From contig NC_092860.1 of NCBI RefSeq assembly GCF_032062135.1, positions 132,542,626 to 132,606,625 of the forward strand: a stretch of DNA of 64,000 nt, in the 5' to 3' direction. Below are positions 36,597-49,491 of the stretch, in pieces. Within the stretch, counting starts at the first letter, position 1, and every line of letters begins with the position of its first letter. The notes beneath the pieces were generated by a model. The model ran no database searches, was not told the origin of the DNA, and saw only the letters and a list, made by a program, of their open reading frames with translations. This DNA comes from Pyxicephalus adspersus. Taxonomy: Eukaryota; Chordata; Amphibia; Anura; Pyxicephalidae. A program made the position numbers and the translations under genes.

Positions 36597-38530
36597 ATTA
36601 ACCTGTGACTGGTTGCAATGAACTGCACATCACTACCCTTTTCTGGTGTCGGCAAGTCAAGCCAATACTAGACTAATATTTCCATCTAAGTTCTGAAAAT
36701 GGTTACATTTAGGAACATGGAGTGCCTGTAAAGAAACTATATACTATAGATCTGGATTTCATAACAGATTAGTGTACCAGCAAACACAATTACTTAGATA
36801 CACACTAAATGAATTCCTGACCATACTGTAATAATTCATAATTTTTTTATACATCTTTGTTTACCATATACAATAGAAATCTATTTTAAATGCTCATTTA
36901 TTTGATGTTGTAATGGTACTTAAAATTTGTATACATAATTTGGGTTTGACTATATTTATTTTTGAGATTGTAATTAACTTTTTCCCTGGAATGTTAAAGG
37001 CAATCATCATAAAAGGTCCATATTTTGTATCTACAGCGAAAATCAAAGGGCAGGTCTGCACCCGGTGTAATATATGTAGTACATTAAAGTAAAGCAACAT
37101 CAATCATTCCCCATCTGAATAAGATTATGTTTGCTTGTTAGCATAAAGAAAAAAAACTCTCAAACCTCAGTCTCGTCATGGAAGTCAATTCATTGACCAC
37201 AAAATCAATTCTGTCTTGCTCTCTCACTCTCCAAAAGTGCACTTAAATCAATTTGTTACAAGTGCACCGCATAAAATTAGATGCAAACAAAATATGCTTT
37301 GTTCTGATGTTGTTATAACAAACCTGGAACTTTGAGCTGTTTTTCCTGCAATAAGAAAAAGTGTTTGTATTACGCGGCAAGGGCCCCACCATCCATTCCG
37401 CTAGTGTATTCATTCCAAATTAGCAAAACTTCCATTCCATCTGCTTGTTGTCAAAGCATCAGATGAAATAAACAAATTGTTTAATTTGTCAAGCATCTAA
37501 ACATAGCAATGCAGCAGAGACTTCTGTCTTCCAAACACATCTCACATCAAAGGCACCTGTCAATTTGTAAGGCGCTGTACACAGGGTGAGGGATGCCCTG
37601 TTTTCCCCAATGGTGAGGAATTCTGAAAGAGTGGTACTAAGCCACAGCTGCTATAAATTAAGGTGCTGTCATCTGTATCCTTCATCTCCTCTTTTTTCAT
37701 ATGTAATATCTATGAGGATAGGTTGATGGGAGAGCTATGTGCCATCTAGGATATTTGGAGATGCTAAATGAAAGGGAAAAAATCAAAATCTCCTTGTAGG
37801 GCTGGAAAATGACAGCTGATATCGAGCTGGCCACTTTGCATAATACAGAAATTTGTCTTTCTTCCACTTTTGTAAATCAGGATGATATTTAGATGCATTT
37901 GTAATATCATGTGTTTCAACCATCTATTGATTATTGTAAAAAAAAGATTTGTTTTTAATACAAATTTACATTCTTTCCAGTAGGATTAGGAGAAGTTAAC
38001 CTAAAGGAATAAACCAGAACCAGCCAATATAGATGGCCTTATAAGTGTGACGATTCTCCTTCACTGTCCAATCAGCAGCCAGGGTGCCTGCTGTTAACCG
38101 AGCTTTATTAGTTAGAGGCAACGCAAAAAAGTCAGAGGATACCTATGCTTTCATAACCCAATAATTAAATCAGGGAAAACCATTCATGTATATGTAATTT
38201 ATTTTGTATATTTAACCGTCTGCCTCAACTTCATCTTTTGCATAAATAATATTAGTTAACAATTAAAGATTTTAATGCCAATAATGTGTCCAACGCATTG
38301 TGCCGTTGCACCATTGGTTCCTTATTGGAGTGCAGAAGTGATCTCACCCTGCAGGCACACACCCCAGCGCTCGCACAATCCCCGGACTTCCTGCAGCTTG
38401 CCTGCCCTCTTGTGATAGAAATAAGTTTAGGTGGAAATCAATGTGTAGATGTTTTAAAATACCTAAAAATAAAGTAAATCGAAGATAACTAAAGGTCACC
38501 AACTCCAAAGACACACATACACAGCAGTGA

Positions 38531-38750
38531 ATAGGTTACACATATAAAAAAGGTCAGAATAAGAGATTAGTTCTAAGTCTATTATTTGTATTTAAATCTG
38601 TGGACATTTTTGACTATTATAACTTTTAAAGTTAACTTTAATGGGTAACACATATAAAAGGTGTCAGAATAAGAGAATAGTTCCATGTCCATTATTCATA
38701 TTTTAATCTGTGGACATTTTTAATTAATATAATTTTTTAGCATTAAAGTT
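38531..38750. repeat. Tandem duplication, unit 110 bases
   Basis: Two units, 38531-38640 and 38641-38750, share ACACATATAAAA, GTCAGAATAAGAGA, TTAGTTC/ATAGTTCC, and AATCTGTGGACATTTTT at a constant spacing of 110. They are moderately diverged, so not recent. Confidence 0.8.
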
Positions 38751-39713
38751 GTGAAAGTATTGTACAATAAAAATGTGCAACTACCATCTTTTTATTCTTT
38801 GCTTCCAGAAATCATTTATGTATTTTGGATCTGAAGCAATTTTCAGGACTGTGCAAAAAAAGAAAAAATTGTTTTAGCACAGAAAGAGTTAAAAATGATC
38901 TTTTTGCCCATAACAACCTAATGATTTAGTAGGAAAATGAAACAAAAATTGTAGTTAGTTGTCATGGACAATGACACATCTTTGTTTTAAGTTCCACTTT
39001 GGTCTCTTCTATGTACTACAAATTCCAAAATTCTGTGTCAGCCTCAGGCAGCCGGGAGCCCTCAGTTTGCCTAAACTTGGTTTGAGAAGATCTAAGAGGT
39101 CTTACTGGTGATCACAATCTCTGTGCAATCTTTATTCACTCTTGATATTCCTTTGTAATGCCAGATGCTACCTTCATTCTCAATATTGAATATCAGCGGC
39201 AGTTCTCATTACATTTCCTTGGGTTGCTCTGTTATATGAAGCAACATCTGTAGGGAGGGTCATTCAAATTGATTTAAAACCTGCAACTTAAGCATTTCAA
39301 GTCCTCCTCCTGCAAAAGGCTATATATCTTTATTGGACGAGGGACACATGGTCTGCACATGGACTCAAGATAACATAATCTACCCGGGAGAGGATGAGCA
39401 AAGTGACTAGATGAATGAGGATGCATCCCGATCGCTCATGTTTGTCTGCACTTGGATCTCTTTGAATAATGTGTACATCTAAAGTTTGGCTGGCCTATGA
39501 CCACAAACTTGTCCTGTAATGCAACAGCCCTTGTATCCTATGTAAGGAAAATGTAGAATACATAAACAATCATAATAATAGAATTTAACAACAATGCCAT
39601 TTTTATATTACAGAACAAAATATAGATGAAAGACGAGTCTGACTATTCTTGAAAATTGACATCTGCAGCTGATCCATATAGTCCACTATTCACAAGAAAT
39701 GTACCGGAGGGCA

Positions 39714-39732
39714 TTTTTTTTTTTTTTTTTTT
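39714..39732. repeat. Poly-T tract
   Basis: 19 consecutive T. It lies just left of the unnamed repeat at 39760 and could be the A tail of an element on the minus strand, but no such element is recognisable. Confidence 0.85.
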
Positions 39733-39759
39733 AACTTAAAGCTAAACCTAACATTGAAG

Positions 39760-39960
39760 CAGCCTTTTTGACCTTTTTAACTTATGAAGACCCCTGGAAA
39801 TTAGGATCTTAGGGAACCCCTGCTATAATAATGAAATCTGTATTTTGCATAATAACTCATATTGCTGGCCAGTAGGTAAAATGTCATCCTTACAGATATC
39901 TAAAATGATCATTGGTGCTAGTGGTAAGCGACCTAAGTGGCACAAATTGTTCAAAGAAAC
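39760..39960. repeat. Unnamed interspersed repeat, copy 1
   Basis: Shares with 51928-52165, in order and orientation: GACCTTTTTAAC-like, GGGAACCCCTGCTATAATA, CATAATAACTCATATTGCTG, GGTAAAATGTCATC-like and a GATCATTGGTG segment. The two copies are clearly diverged. I cannot assign a family. Confidence 0.6.
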
Positions 39961-41939
39961 TGTCCTAGGTAACACCAAAATGTAATGTTAAGCCTCCATG
40001 TTTAATGGACTGCAGTTGGTTCAGTCAGGGAAGGTAGAGGGCAATTCTTATTTACTTTACGAGACTTGTGACATTACTAACTGGATTTAGAACCTATTTA
40101 GAATAACTTTAGCTGTACTTTTTTAATTACAGACAATGTTAAGTATTATTACCTGCTCCCTCTCTACAGTCCGGCTCCAAATAGATTTTATAGGTTCACT
40201 GATCCCTGCCAGTATGCACTTCTATTATTGTTGAATATTACAATCTAATGATCTATATGAGCTATAGGCAATACCAGACCTCCTTTTAGAGGGTCTTCCC
40301 CAATGTTCCATTCACATTATTTTACCGTGCACTGCCACTTTCCTTCAAGGATATCAAGATGTTCTGAGCGGGTGACAGACATATGATGGAATTTTCTGGA
40401 ACGCGCACAAGGACAAGCTGCTTTTCAGAGAAGAATGTAATGCTTGATCTTAACAAAAATGAATTGCTGTTCTGGCAAGACCATTGAAAATTAAATTACT
40501 GGAACTTATTCTCCCCCCCTTTTATAATTGTATGACTGAATAAAAGTAAAAGTCAATTAAAAGTGACAGGTGTGCAGCTTTCTGGGTGACTTTAAATCAA
40601 ATCAATAACCTCCTGCACGAAAGCTTTACAACATGAATTCCTTGAATTATTTCCATTATAGAGAACTTAAAACAAATGTTTTTTTTTTCTTTGTAAGCCG
40701 GTTAGAATGTAAAGGAGGATTTTCAAACCACTTAAACAACAAAACCTGACCAAGAAAATGTCTTAATTTGAGACCACATGGGTGCCTATCCATTATTAAC
40801 TGTTTGCTGGATCCATATGTGAGGCTGTTATGTTCAAATGGCTACAATTAAGACAAATCTACATTCTATGTAGGGATTATAATAAAGAATAGTGGATAGT
40901 TTTACTACTAAAAACTAACTGTGGAAAAAAAAGTTTCAAAAATGGATGATGGAAGTGGATTTACAGTACAAAGTTAATTTAATGTGAACCTGTGCAAGTG
41001 GGGCAACAGATTTACTTTATTGTCCCTAATTTCAAAGTGCAACCTGGCTACTTTTACTCCCCAGCTGCTCTATTCAGCTGCCAAAATCATATTAAAATAC
41101 AGAATTTTGACCATGCTGGTGAGTGTGATAGCACTGATGGGTCAGTCTTGGCCTAATAGAGTTGCCATCGACTGTAAATAAATTCTGGCTTCACGGCTAA
41201 GACTCAAAGTTGGGGAGTAAAGAAACGTATATAGAACTGTAGTATATGTGTGAAGGAGCATTCAATCGAGCCAGTTGCTTTGTCCTGAATGGTCAAAGCC
41301 AAAACAACTTACAACATAATTTTCATCTAAAAAAAAAACAAAAAACATTGCTATTAATTTGTATTTTCTTTCATTCTAAAACATAATAAAAGTGATTGTT
41401 TCTCCACAATCATTTGTATTGGGCTAAACACACCCAGAGAGACAGAAAATCGTTTGGGCTGTACAAGTCTCTAATAAGCTTCTTCATACAACACCCTACA
41501 GATGAACGTGTCTTCAGCTCTGATTGCATGCACGCTCAAGTGTCCTCTTCTAGGAAGCTGGCAGGCAGTTCATTAAATAGGCCCCTGCTGCTTTTTCTCT
41601 GTAAGATGATGGAATTTTAACTAGCACGGTACATGGGTCAGGTCAGATGGAACACTTTGATCCGGCTGGTGGTATGTGTAAAGCTCTGATGCTAAAATGC
41701 AGATAGGAACTGCAAGGTATTTCCTGCTTGCAGCTGGAGAGCAGGGATCACCTCTTCAATTCTACTGTCAAGTCAGGTACATAATCAATCCATTCACTAG
41801 AGGAATGTACTTTAAGCATCATACTGTGTTCTAGAGAAGTGTAGACCAACCCTGTCCTTAAAGAATTGTGACATTTTAGGATTTCATGGAGTCTTATAAA
41901 GGGATAACTATTGACCAAGACTGACACCAACAATGAACC

Positions 41940-42020
41940 ATGAGGGTCCCAGGTTTGACCTTTGGCCAGGACATCTGCATGAAGTTTATATGTTCTGCAC
42001 ATGTTTTGTGAGGGTTTCCT
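41940..42020 (+). mobile_element. Old LINE-2-like fragment
   Basis: GGGTCCCAGGTTTGACCTTT, GGCCAGGACATCTGCATG and TTTATATGTTCTGCACATG match, with many changes, the complement of the block at 57000-57055 (GCAGATAGCATCCTGGCCGA and neighbours). Confidence 0.55.
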
Positions 42021-44095
42021 TACCATTACCATTTGGGAAGTAAAAATAGGGTAATTTTAAGCTGTGGGAATGAGATCTTTACTCTATGAGATAAGCCAAG
42101 CTTAACTACTTAGGAAAAGTTTAGATAACTGCTTTTATTTCTGGCTTTAAAATCTGCCAATGATTTCTTTTCATCATACCTTCAGTTTAAATTGCTCAGG
42201 ACTGTTTAAAGAAACGCCTTCATAGTAAACTGCTAACAGCTCCCATCAACCGTCTAAAATGTGCCAAGGAAAGGTAAAAATTGCAGCGCTGTCAGAGCAA
42301 AAGGGAAACATATGTAAACCTGTACTGTATTGGAAACCCAATCAGAGAAATTAGTATATGAAATTGGGTACACCTGCTGACCGTGTACACAGGGCAATTG
42401 GCTTGTGCACTGCAATACCCCCAGCATGTACTTTATGGATATTTTACTTTTACTAGTTTTGTCACTATACAAAAAAACAAAATTTGGCTATATTTACCCT
42501 ATAATAATTATGAGGATGAGTAGTAAAGTGCAGCCACTGTGCAACCCTGCAGAACAGAAACCTTCCTTTACAATGTTAACACAGATAATATACACTGCAA
42601 GCCCATTGTCTATATCTTAAGAATAACTATGTAAATAAAATGAACACATATTACATTTAACCAGCTTTAACTGCATTTCCCACAAGGGAACTTTTTATTT
42701 ATACCACAAAATGGAGCCATTATTTAGCAAAGACCTTTTAAACCTAAAAGCAACAACAAATGGCAAGACAATATGTCTATTTAGTCTATTTATAAAGAAA
42801 AGTACCAAGTGAGTGGAGCCATGATTGGTCTTCACACTGCAAAGTGACTAATGTGGCAATTGAGGGGACTTTTTTTGTACAGTGCCTCTTGTCCTTTTCA
42901 CCTTGCATATTCAAGTCTGAAGAACTAGCATGGTATTCGTAAAGATGGCAAACTAACTTTTTGCTTTATTCTTCCAAATGGTCCTATTGAACTTTGACCT
43001 CCTTTAACACTTTTGCTTTTCAACTTTCCCGAGGAAGATTTTAATTAACGCAAAGACAATATAATACAGCGTCAAAAGAAGCCACATGAAGTGCAGGAAA
43101 TGAACAAATGTTAGTCTATATCTCTTAAAGTCTTTTTAGATCTGTTTTTCCCCCTCACTCCCTTCATCAAAGACCTCTTACAAGTTTGGCTTTGTGGCCT
43201 GTCTCTCATGTCCTGAAGGGGAGCCTGGGATTGAATCCTCCTGCTGCCTGGTGCGCTTCTATAGCTCTTGATATTCCCCTCACATTTGGGGGGAATGCCA
43301 GAGGAAGGAGCCAGGCTCAGTTGAAATGCCTGAAGTCACATTAAATGTTAAAGAGCATGAAATTTATCTGACTTCTTCAAAAAAGAGGTGCCCTGCCCCA
43401 CCATTCTTGCCTTTGCTCAGCTAGCTGCTCTGGGGAATCCCTATTCTTTGCAGCCAAAACAAATATTTACTTTAATTGTCTGCATCATTATACAGTTTCC
43501 TTATTTCCCCTCTTCTCTATTCTTTTGGATTGTATACACTTGTTGTTTACACCCACAGAGACCTTATTGTTTCTCAGTAGAGCTCACTTTAATCAATCAG
43601 ACACCTTGTTTAACAAAAAAGCCATTTTACTCTTCCATGGCTGATATAATTTGGCTGCTTCTGATGCCCATTGTTATTCAGAATAAGGGAGAGATAAATT
43701 TACTAGATCCCTCAACTCTGGGAAATGGATATCAACTTACTGAGCTTGGCTAAAAATATTTCATATACCAGCAAGAAAACCACTACAAGTCCAAGAAAGC
43801 TAAAGCCATCAAAATGATAAAGCTTTACCTCTTGAAATAATGTTATTGCCTATTGAATAAAGAACAGTATGAAGGCCCAGATTTTAGTGCTGTTACTGAT
43901 CAACGAGGCCTGTCATTCAAGTTATTCTAAGACCCAACTTAAAGAAGTTTGTTTGATCTGCTTGAGTTAGGTAAATTCCAATGGTTGGCCAACTTTCATC
44001 TTAAAACCCATAAACATACAGGTTATTGTAGTTCTACGTGCAGTAAATTGGCCCTGTAGTTTGTAAACCTGTGGTAAGGTATAGACAACCACATG

Positions 44096-44166
44096 ACCAC
44101 ATAGCACTGAAGTCCTAGGTTCAGATTATGCAAGGACCCTATATGCGAGGAGTAGGTTCTCCATAG
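44096..44166 (+). mobile_element. Old LINE-2-like fragment
   Basis: AGCACTGAAGTCCTAGGTTC and ...GGACCCTATATGCGAG...GTTCTCC correspond to the same block as at 41940, heavily degraded. Confidence 0.45.
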
Positions 44167-44410
44167 AAGTTACTGCTGACTGCCAAGGTTACCATTGGAT
44201 GACCTGTGCCTATTGGTGGCTTTTACTCACTAGTTACTAAACACATTTTTCTGCATCCGCAGCACAATTTCAGTCTTTTCATGCAAGTTTATTTAAACAT
44301 TAACCTAAACCAAATTAGATTTAGTAGAAAACTTTTGGCCAAAGTTTTCAAATTCGAAGTATGGAGAGGCTGAGGCAAGCAGGGTTTTTTGGCAGGTAAT
44401 GTTATTTAAA

Positions 44411-44424
44411 GTGTTAATTAAGGC
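44411..44424. repeat. Left target-site duplication of the L1/Tx1 insertion
   Basis: GTGTTAATTAAGGC, identical to 45247-45260. Confidence 0.85.
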
Positions 44425-44734
44425 ATCTCTGATTCCGCCGAGGAACCAGCCTTTTTTCTCCTACAACATAACTCTTTTTTCAGGGAAAATAAATAAGAAC
44501 TCGCTGGTGAGGCAATTGATAGTAGCGGCGAACTCCTGTATTGCCGCATATTGGAAAAAACCTGTCCGCCCCTTACACATTTAACTGTGGTTAAGGAGAA
44601 TTAATGAAATATACGACATGGAAGACTTGACCTCGTCATTACGGGGCCCAAGTAGGAAGTTCTTTAATACCTGGTATTATTGGTCTCAATTCACTAATTC
44701 AGCAGACTATAGATGGTACCTGGGCTCTTCTTGA
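44425..44734 (+). pseudogene. L1/Tx1 ORF2 C-terminal remnant
   Basis: One frame reads SLIPPRNQPFF, LVRQLIVAANSCIAAYWKKP, then after an in-frame TAA at 44582 continues RRINEIYDMEDLTSSLRGPS and FNTWYYWSQF to a natural-looking TGA at 44732. The pattern (AA..CIA.YWK.P, W..I..I..MEDLT, F...W..W) is typical of the region after the reverse transcriptase in L1/Tx1 elements, recognised from family knowledge. The polymerase and endonuclease domains are absent, so no activity is possible. Confidence 0.8.
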
Positions 44735-44833
44735 TATTCTGATTCCTGGTCTTAGATGTCCGAACTCCCTTTTGTTCTTTGAGTGCCATGAAACCCAGTC
44801 CTGGAGTTTATTAATGTTTCATTAATGTTTCAT

Positions 44834-44887
44834 GTCAGGAAGTATACACAAGGACACTAGGTCAGGAAGTATACACAATAAGGTGTA
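44834..44887 (+). repeat. 27-base tandem duplication inside the LINE 3' UTR
   Basis: GTCAGGAAGTATACACAA occurs at 44834 and again at 44861, spaced by 27 bases. Just before it, ATTAATGTTTC is also repeated twice (about 44810-44831). Confidence 0.8.
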
Positions 44888-45246
44888 TCCTCATACTTAC
44901 CCATCTTATCCAGATCTTTGTTGGAATAATCATTGTTTATGATATTGGTTTGATTGTAAAACAATTCGCGTGAAAGGGAGATTGCGTGATTTCCCTGTAA
45001 CAAATAACTTGTTAATAACTTAACTTCTTTTTGGCTATTGAGATGTTAATGCTCTAATCGCTGCCTGATTGTGTCAGATACCTTTTACCTGATTGTATTT
45101 GTATTTGATGTGATTATAATTTCAGTCTTTGATTTTGTTACTTTCAATGTATGACCTGCTTGTTTCAACCCCACCTTTTCTTGTTTTCCCTCCCTTCCAT
45201 CCCTTGTTTTTGTTGAAAACCCTAAAAAAAGAATGTTTAAAAAAAA

Positions 45247-45260
45247 GTGTTAATTAAGGC
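45247..45260. repeat. Right target-site duplication of the L1/Tx1 insertion
   Basis: GTGTTAATTAAGGC follows the A-rich tail directly. It is identical to the left copy. Confidence 0.85.
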
Positions 45261-45507
45261 GGCTTGGTTTTTATGAATTGACATCCAGCACACCAACACA
45301 GATGAAAAACCATACATCAGACTGATTTTTAAACAAAGTAACACACTACAATGGTTTTTGTGTTGTGCCGTTCTTTGAGACACTGTGCAATACTGTGGAA
45401 TGTATTGGGGTGCAGCACATAGAGTGGATTATCACACATCACCAGTGTGAATAGGTGTGCATCTATCACACACAGTATTTCACATTGCAAGCTTCAATAT
45501 ATAAAAA

Positions 45508-45511
<4 letters not shown>

Positions 45512-45543
<32 letters not shown>
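45512..45543. repeat. (AT)n microsatellite
   Basis: About 15 uninterrupted TA/AT units, 250 bases right of the L1/Tx1 insertion. Confidence 0.95.
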
Positions 45544-45545
<2 letters not shown>

Positions 45546-48500
45546 CACACACAAATAGTTCAGCTTTAAAGGTTAAGAGAGAGTAGTAAGTCATTGTTTG
45601 GTTGAATCGTAATCCCATTGATCAGTTTGTTTGGTGTTAATTACATTACTGCCATACTTTCTTAGAAGGTTCAAAATGAATGGACAATGGAAGCTGTATG
45701 TTATATAGGGATAAGACGTAGGAGGCCTTCATTCAGAATCATGTGTGCCTTGGGATTTACCTTCATTACCAATTAATGCACTTTACTGTAACTACCTACA
45801 GTCAATGTTTTCTTGCTTGGCGGCTGAAAATAGCCACTTTATAATATATATTATGATGCTGCAATTTGCCTGTATTTCTGCTTCTGGCCACCTAGAGGCA
45901 CTCCAAGGCTTTCTAATCAATTCATTTATTGTAATAGGATTAACCGGGAGATACTGCCTTCAACATAAAATTAAAAGTCAACAAGGATCCCAAATGGCAC
46001 AGTTTAATAACAAGGTAAAAAAAAAAAAGAATCAATGTTGCATGCAATATGATTTTTAATAGGTCAGTGTTTTTAATTATTCATATAATTAATTACAGTT
46101 AATGCAGGTAGATTCTTGTGAAGATTAAATAAAGAATAATAATTGCTTGCAGCAGATTTAGAGCTGACACTTCTCAGCGCGGTGGGTTAAAAACTCACTA
46201 AAAGGACTTGCAATGCTTCACAAAAAATGTTAATTCTCTTAATCCTATGATCCTTCATTATTGTAATAGGAAGAATTTTTAAACACAAACAAAAAAGGGC
46301 AAAACAAAAATAAATCTTTTAGGCTAGTTATATATACCTTTTAATAAATGCATTTGTAAATACTTCTTCTGAAAGTGCCTTAGATCTATAGTTCTATTAC
46401 TATCCCATTGTTTTGCCATAAGAGAGATCAGATAGAGAGGGATGGAATACGCTAGTCAGGCATTACTGAGCTTCACAAAGCTTCCACCCCAAAATTTTGA
46501 TGAGTTGAGATGAAAATGTGTAGCTTTGTTAATAGGAAAAGATGAAAAATACCAAAATGATGGTGTCGTTTTATAAACCAATATGCAGGCAAGTGACCCA
46601 GGAAGCTGTAGCAGAGTTATCCGAATCACAGGACTCACTGAACAGAATTACTGCTTTTACTGCCTGACCTGTTGGCCATTTGAAAAATGTAAAACTTCTG
46701 CTTTGGAATAGGAGCCCTTCTTTTGAATCCCATTAGTTCCTACAGTGGGCTGTGTCACACCAGTGCAATCAGGCCTGGCAAACCCAATGAAAGCAATTGG
46801 TTTTCAGGGCAGCCTAAAAGCTTCTCGTCAGATCTGGGAAATCAGCAGAGTTTCCAAGCCATTGTTAAATGGGAAAAACCTCATTTCTGACCATAGCATA
46901 CCTATATGGTATGGGATACCTTGGCATGTTAATCAGAGAACTACCAGTCTGCCGCCGGCTCCAATACCAGATACACGGGTCGCTGCTTCTACAACAAGCT
47001 TAATCTGAATTTACCTCCATTTTCCTGTCTTATCTGGGCAAAGATCTGTGCTGCAGCCACAAATGGCTGGAAATCACGACCACTGTAATACAAGTTCATG
47101 TTAAATGTTAACAGGCTTAAGCTGCTATGTTCTTGTCACCAGTCCCTGGTAGGGTAGGACAGATTTATAGGAACATGTGATACCTTTTAATGTATCTGCC
47201 ACATATTTCTACACAGAGGGGGAATGAAAGCGGCATGCTACACAGACGCCTGTCAGCTTTTATAGCCATAATATGGCAATTAATGGTGGAAATCAGCAAT
47301 TTAATATACCACTCTTTCAAATTCTTTTATGCATACCCTCCAACTTATAACAGATGCAGTGGGCTTCTAGGGGGGTAACCTGGCACCAGCCTGCCACCCG
47401 TTGCACCAGTAATCTGTGATTTTGCAAAGCATTTTCTTTTTGATTATTGTAGAAGCTCCGGTGACATTCCAAAAAGAAAATATAATTACTGTTTACTTCT
47501 TCTTAAAATAAATAAAAAGCACTTTAGTAATTGTACTTTCACTTGCACTTCTCTCCTTGCAAATTCCCACAAATACCTGTTGATTCCGCCAGTATATTTG
47601 ACCTCACGCTGATTCCTGATGCATCTCAGTGGGGATAAAACACATCAGGCAACCTTCTTATCTGCAAGTTTGGTCTTTCAAAAAGTTTTTTTTTTATATT
47701 ACACCATTTGCGGTTTTGGGTATGCTTGGTTGCTATTAAAATGTGTTGTGATTCCAAGATAAACAGGATAGCAACCTGCTAGGTTCTAGGAAAGCCCAGT
47801 GTGAGCACAGTCAGAGATTAGAGGGGACTGCAAGCTTTATGAGGTTGAAGGCTTGGACACCAATTACAACACTAGCAGATTTAGATGAAAATCAGGTCTA
47901 AATACTGTTAGTGAAAGCCCAAGTGTGAATGATGGCGACATTATAGCATTAGAACTGTACTATCTTTTGGTAGGGATAGTAAAGCGTAGTAAAAATACAT
48001 TATTTTATCAATGGACTTTTATTCATATTAGTTTTAAACTTCTTTAGGTTTCAGTGTGTGATTTAGCAGTTACAGATAAGAAGTATTTGGTTTTCAGTAT
48101 AGTATAACACTTGTATAGCAAAGAGAACATAAAATATATCTCAACAATATATAAAACCTATCATACAGTTTCCTAAATATATTTATATTTCAATATTTTG
48201 TTTGACCATGCAAGTGACATAATTTTAAAGAAAAGAACTTTTCCAGCATGTTGATTGACTTTGCAACCAATGCAACCCTTGTTGTGTCTCTTAAAGAGGA
48301 GCTTCATGGAGCTTGTGGATTGAAGTTAAATCCTAGACAGTTATATGGCAGTTCTTTGTCATTCTTCCAATGAACTTTCAGTACTCAAAGAATGTACCCA
48401 CCAAAGCCATGGATGAAATGCCAGGCTTGGTCCATTATAAATGTTTCTGTGGAGGTAATGGGGTACAGCACTACTCCAATGGTGACAGAGAACACACCGA

Positions 48501-49336
48501 GCAGAACACCAGATCATGTTCCAAACTAATAAAGTAGATACATTCATTTTGAGTTAGGTTCTGTTTTAGACCACAGGAATTTACACTGCTTAGTATATTA
48601 CTAACAGAACCACTAGCAATGTATTTTCAGAATATCGGAACTACTTTTGTTTTTTCTAACACATGTAGGTCTTAAGTGTTTCTCATTCTCCTCCTGAGCT
48701 TTTACATTGCCCCAGATCCATTTATAGGTTGATGTGGCATTTTATAGCATTTTATATTTTGGTTTTATAGGAAGTGAAATGAAGTGCAGAATGAGGAATG
48801 TATTTGTATGTCTTGATGCCATTTTATCAAACCACTGAAAGTCCAGCTTTCTCCCACCAAACAACAAATATGAACCAAGGTTCATTTAACAAGCATACCG
48901 CTGAGCCACTGCTCTCCCCTGTGGCCAGCTTAACTTGTTAAATGTCTCTGAGAAGCTTGAAACATCATAATGCTTTGACTTTTGAAGGAACCTTACCCTG
49001 CAGCTGTTATTAACTAGACCTGGACTTGTGGACCTCCTCTGACTTTTACCTCATGTTGGGAAATAGGTAAATTGGGAACATATGCTTCATAAATGTTTTT
49101 CCAAGCAATGCTGCTTAACAGGAAACTGCAATAGTAAAGCAGAGTGCAGCTACTAGATCGTCATGGCACATAATGGAAAATACATCATGAAATTGGCTTT
49201 TTCTATGTCCTGTATAGTAAGTCTTGGACACCTGATCTTCCTGTACAATTAGTTAAAGTGAATGTTGAAGCTCATGAAAATGCTGAGTGGCTGCTATGTT
49301 GACCCATTGGCTTCAATAGGTTCTGATTCCCAGAGG

Positions 49337-49491
49337 TCCTTATTCAAAACATTTCATCCAGGATTCAAAACATTTGCTAGCAAATAGCAAATGACTTTGA
49401 AGAAATCCATTACAGATTTGCAGGATCACCCAGCTTTGCTGACGAAAGTGTATCCTCTCCAGCCTTGGAGAGCTTTAATAAATCAGGCCCC
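49337..49491. mobile_element. Probable non-autonomous (MITE-like) element
   Basis: The right end reads CTTTAATAAATCAGGCCC after GTGTATCCTCTCCAGCCTTG. The left end, TCCTTATTCAAAAC, is an imperfect inverse of that terminus. It contains a local palindrome, CATTTGCTAGCAAATAGC. I recognise the arrangement as a common frog repeat but cannot give a family name. Confidence 0.45.

Larger units (their letters stand above)
44425..45246 (+). mobile_element. 5'-truncated L1/Tx1-type LINE with target-site duplications
   Basis: About 820 bases inserted opposite to slit2. The left part encodes the C-terminal end of an L1-type ORF2, the rest is 3' UTR, and the end is A-rich (CCCTAAAAAAAG...TTTAAAAAAAA). The 14-base sequence GTGTTAATTAAGGC stands directly before the element and again directly after its A-rich tail; three more A residues may extend the match to 17. 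Truncation at the 5' end, an A tail and target-site duplications of this length are the hallmark of target-primed reverse transcription. It is non-autonomous and dead. The intact duplication suggests moderate age at most. Confidence 0.85.

Noticed and set aside
43388..43753. 121-codon open frame on the plus strand
   Set aside because: Hydrophobic low-complexity translation, no recognisable domain, no promoter or splice context. It lies in AT- and pyrimidine-rich intron DNA.
45745..46059. 104-codon open frame on the plus strand
   Set aside because: Ends in an A-rich run, has no domain, and looks like chance.
46745..47008. 87-codon open frame on the plus strand
   Set aside because: Region could be an old repeat, but I could not match it to a family or a protein.
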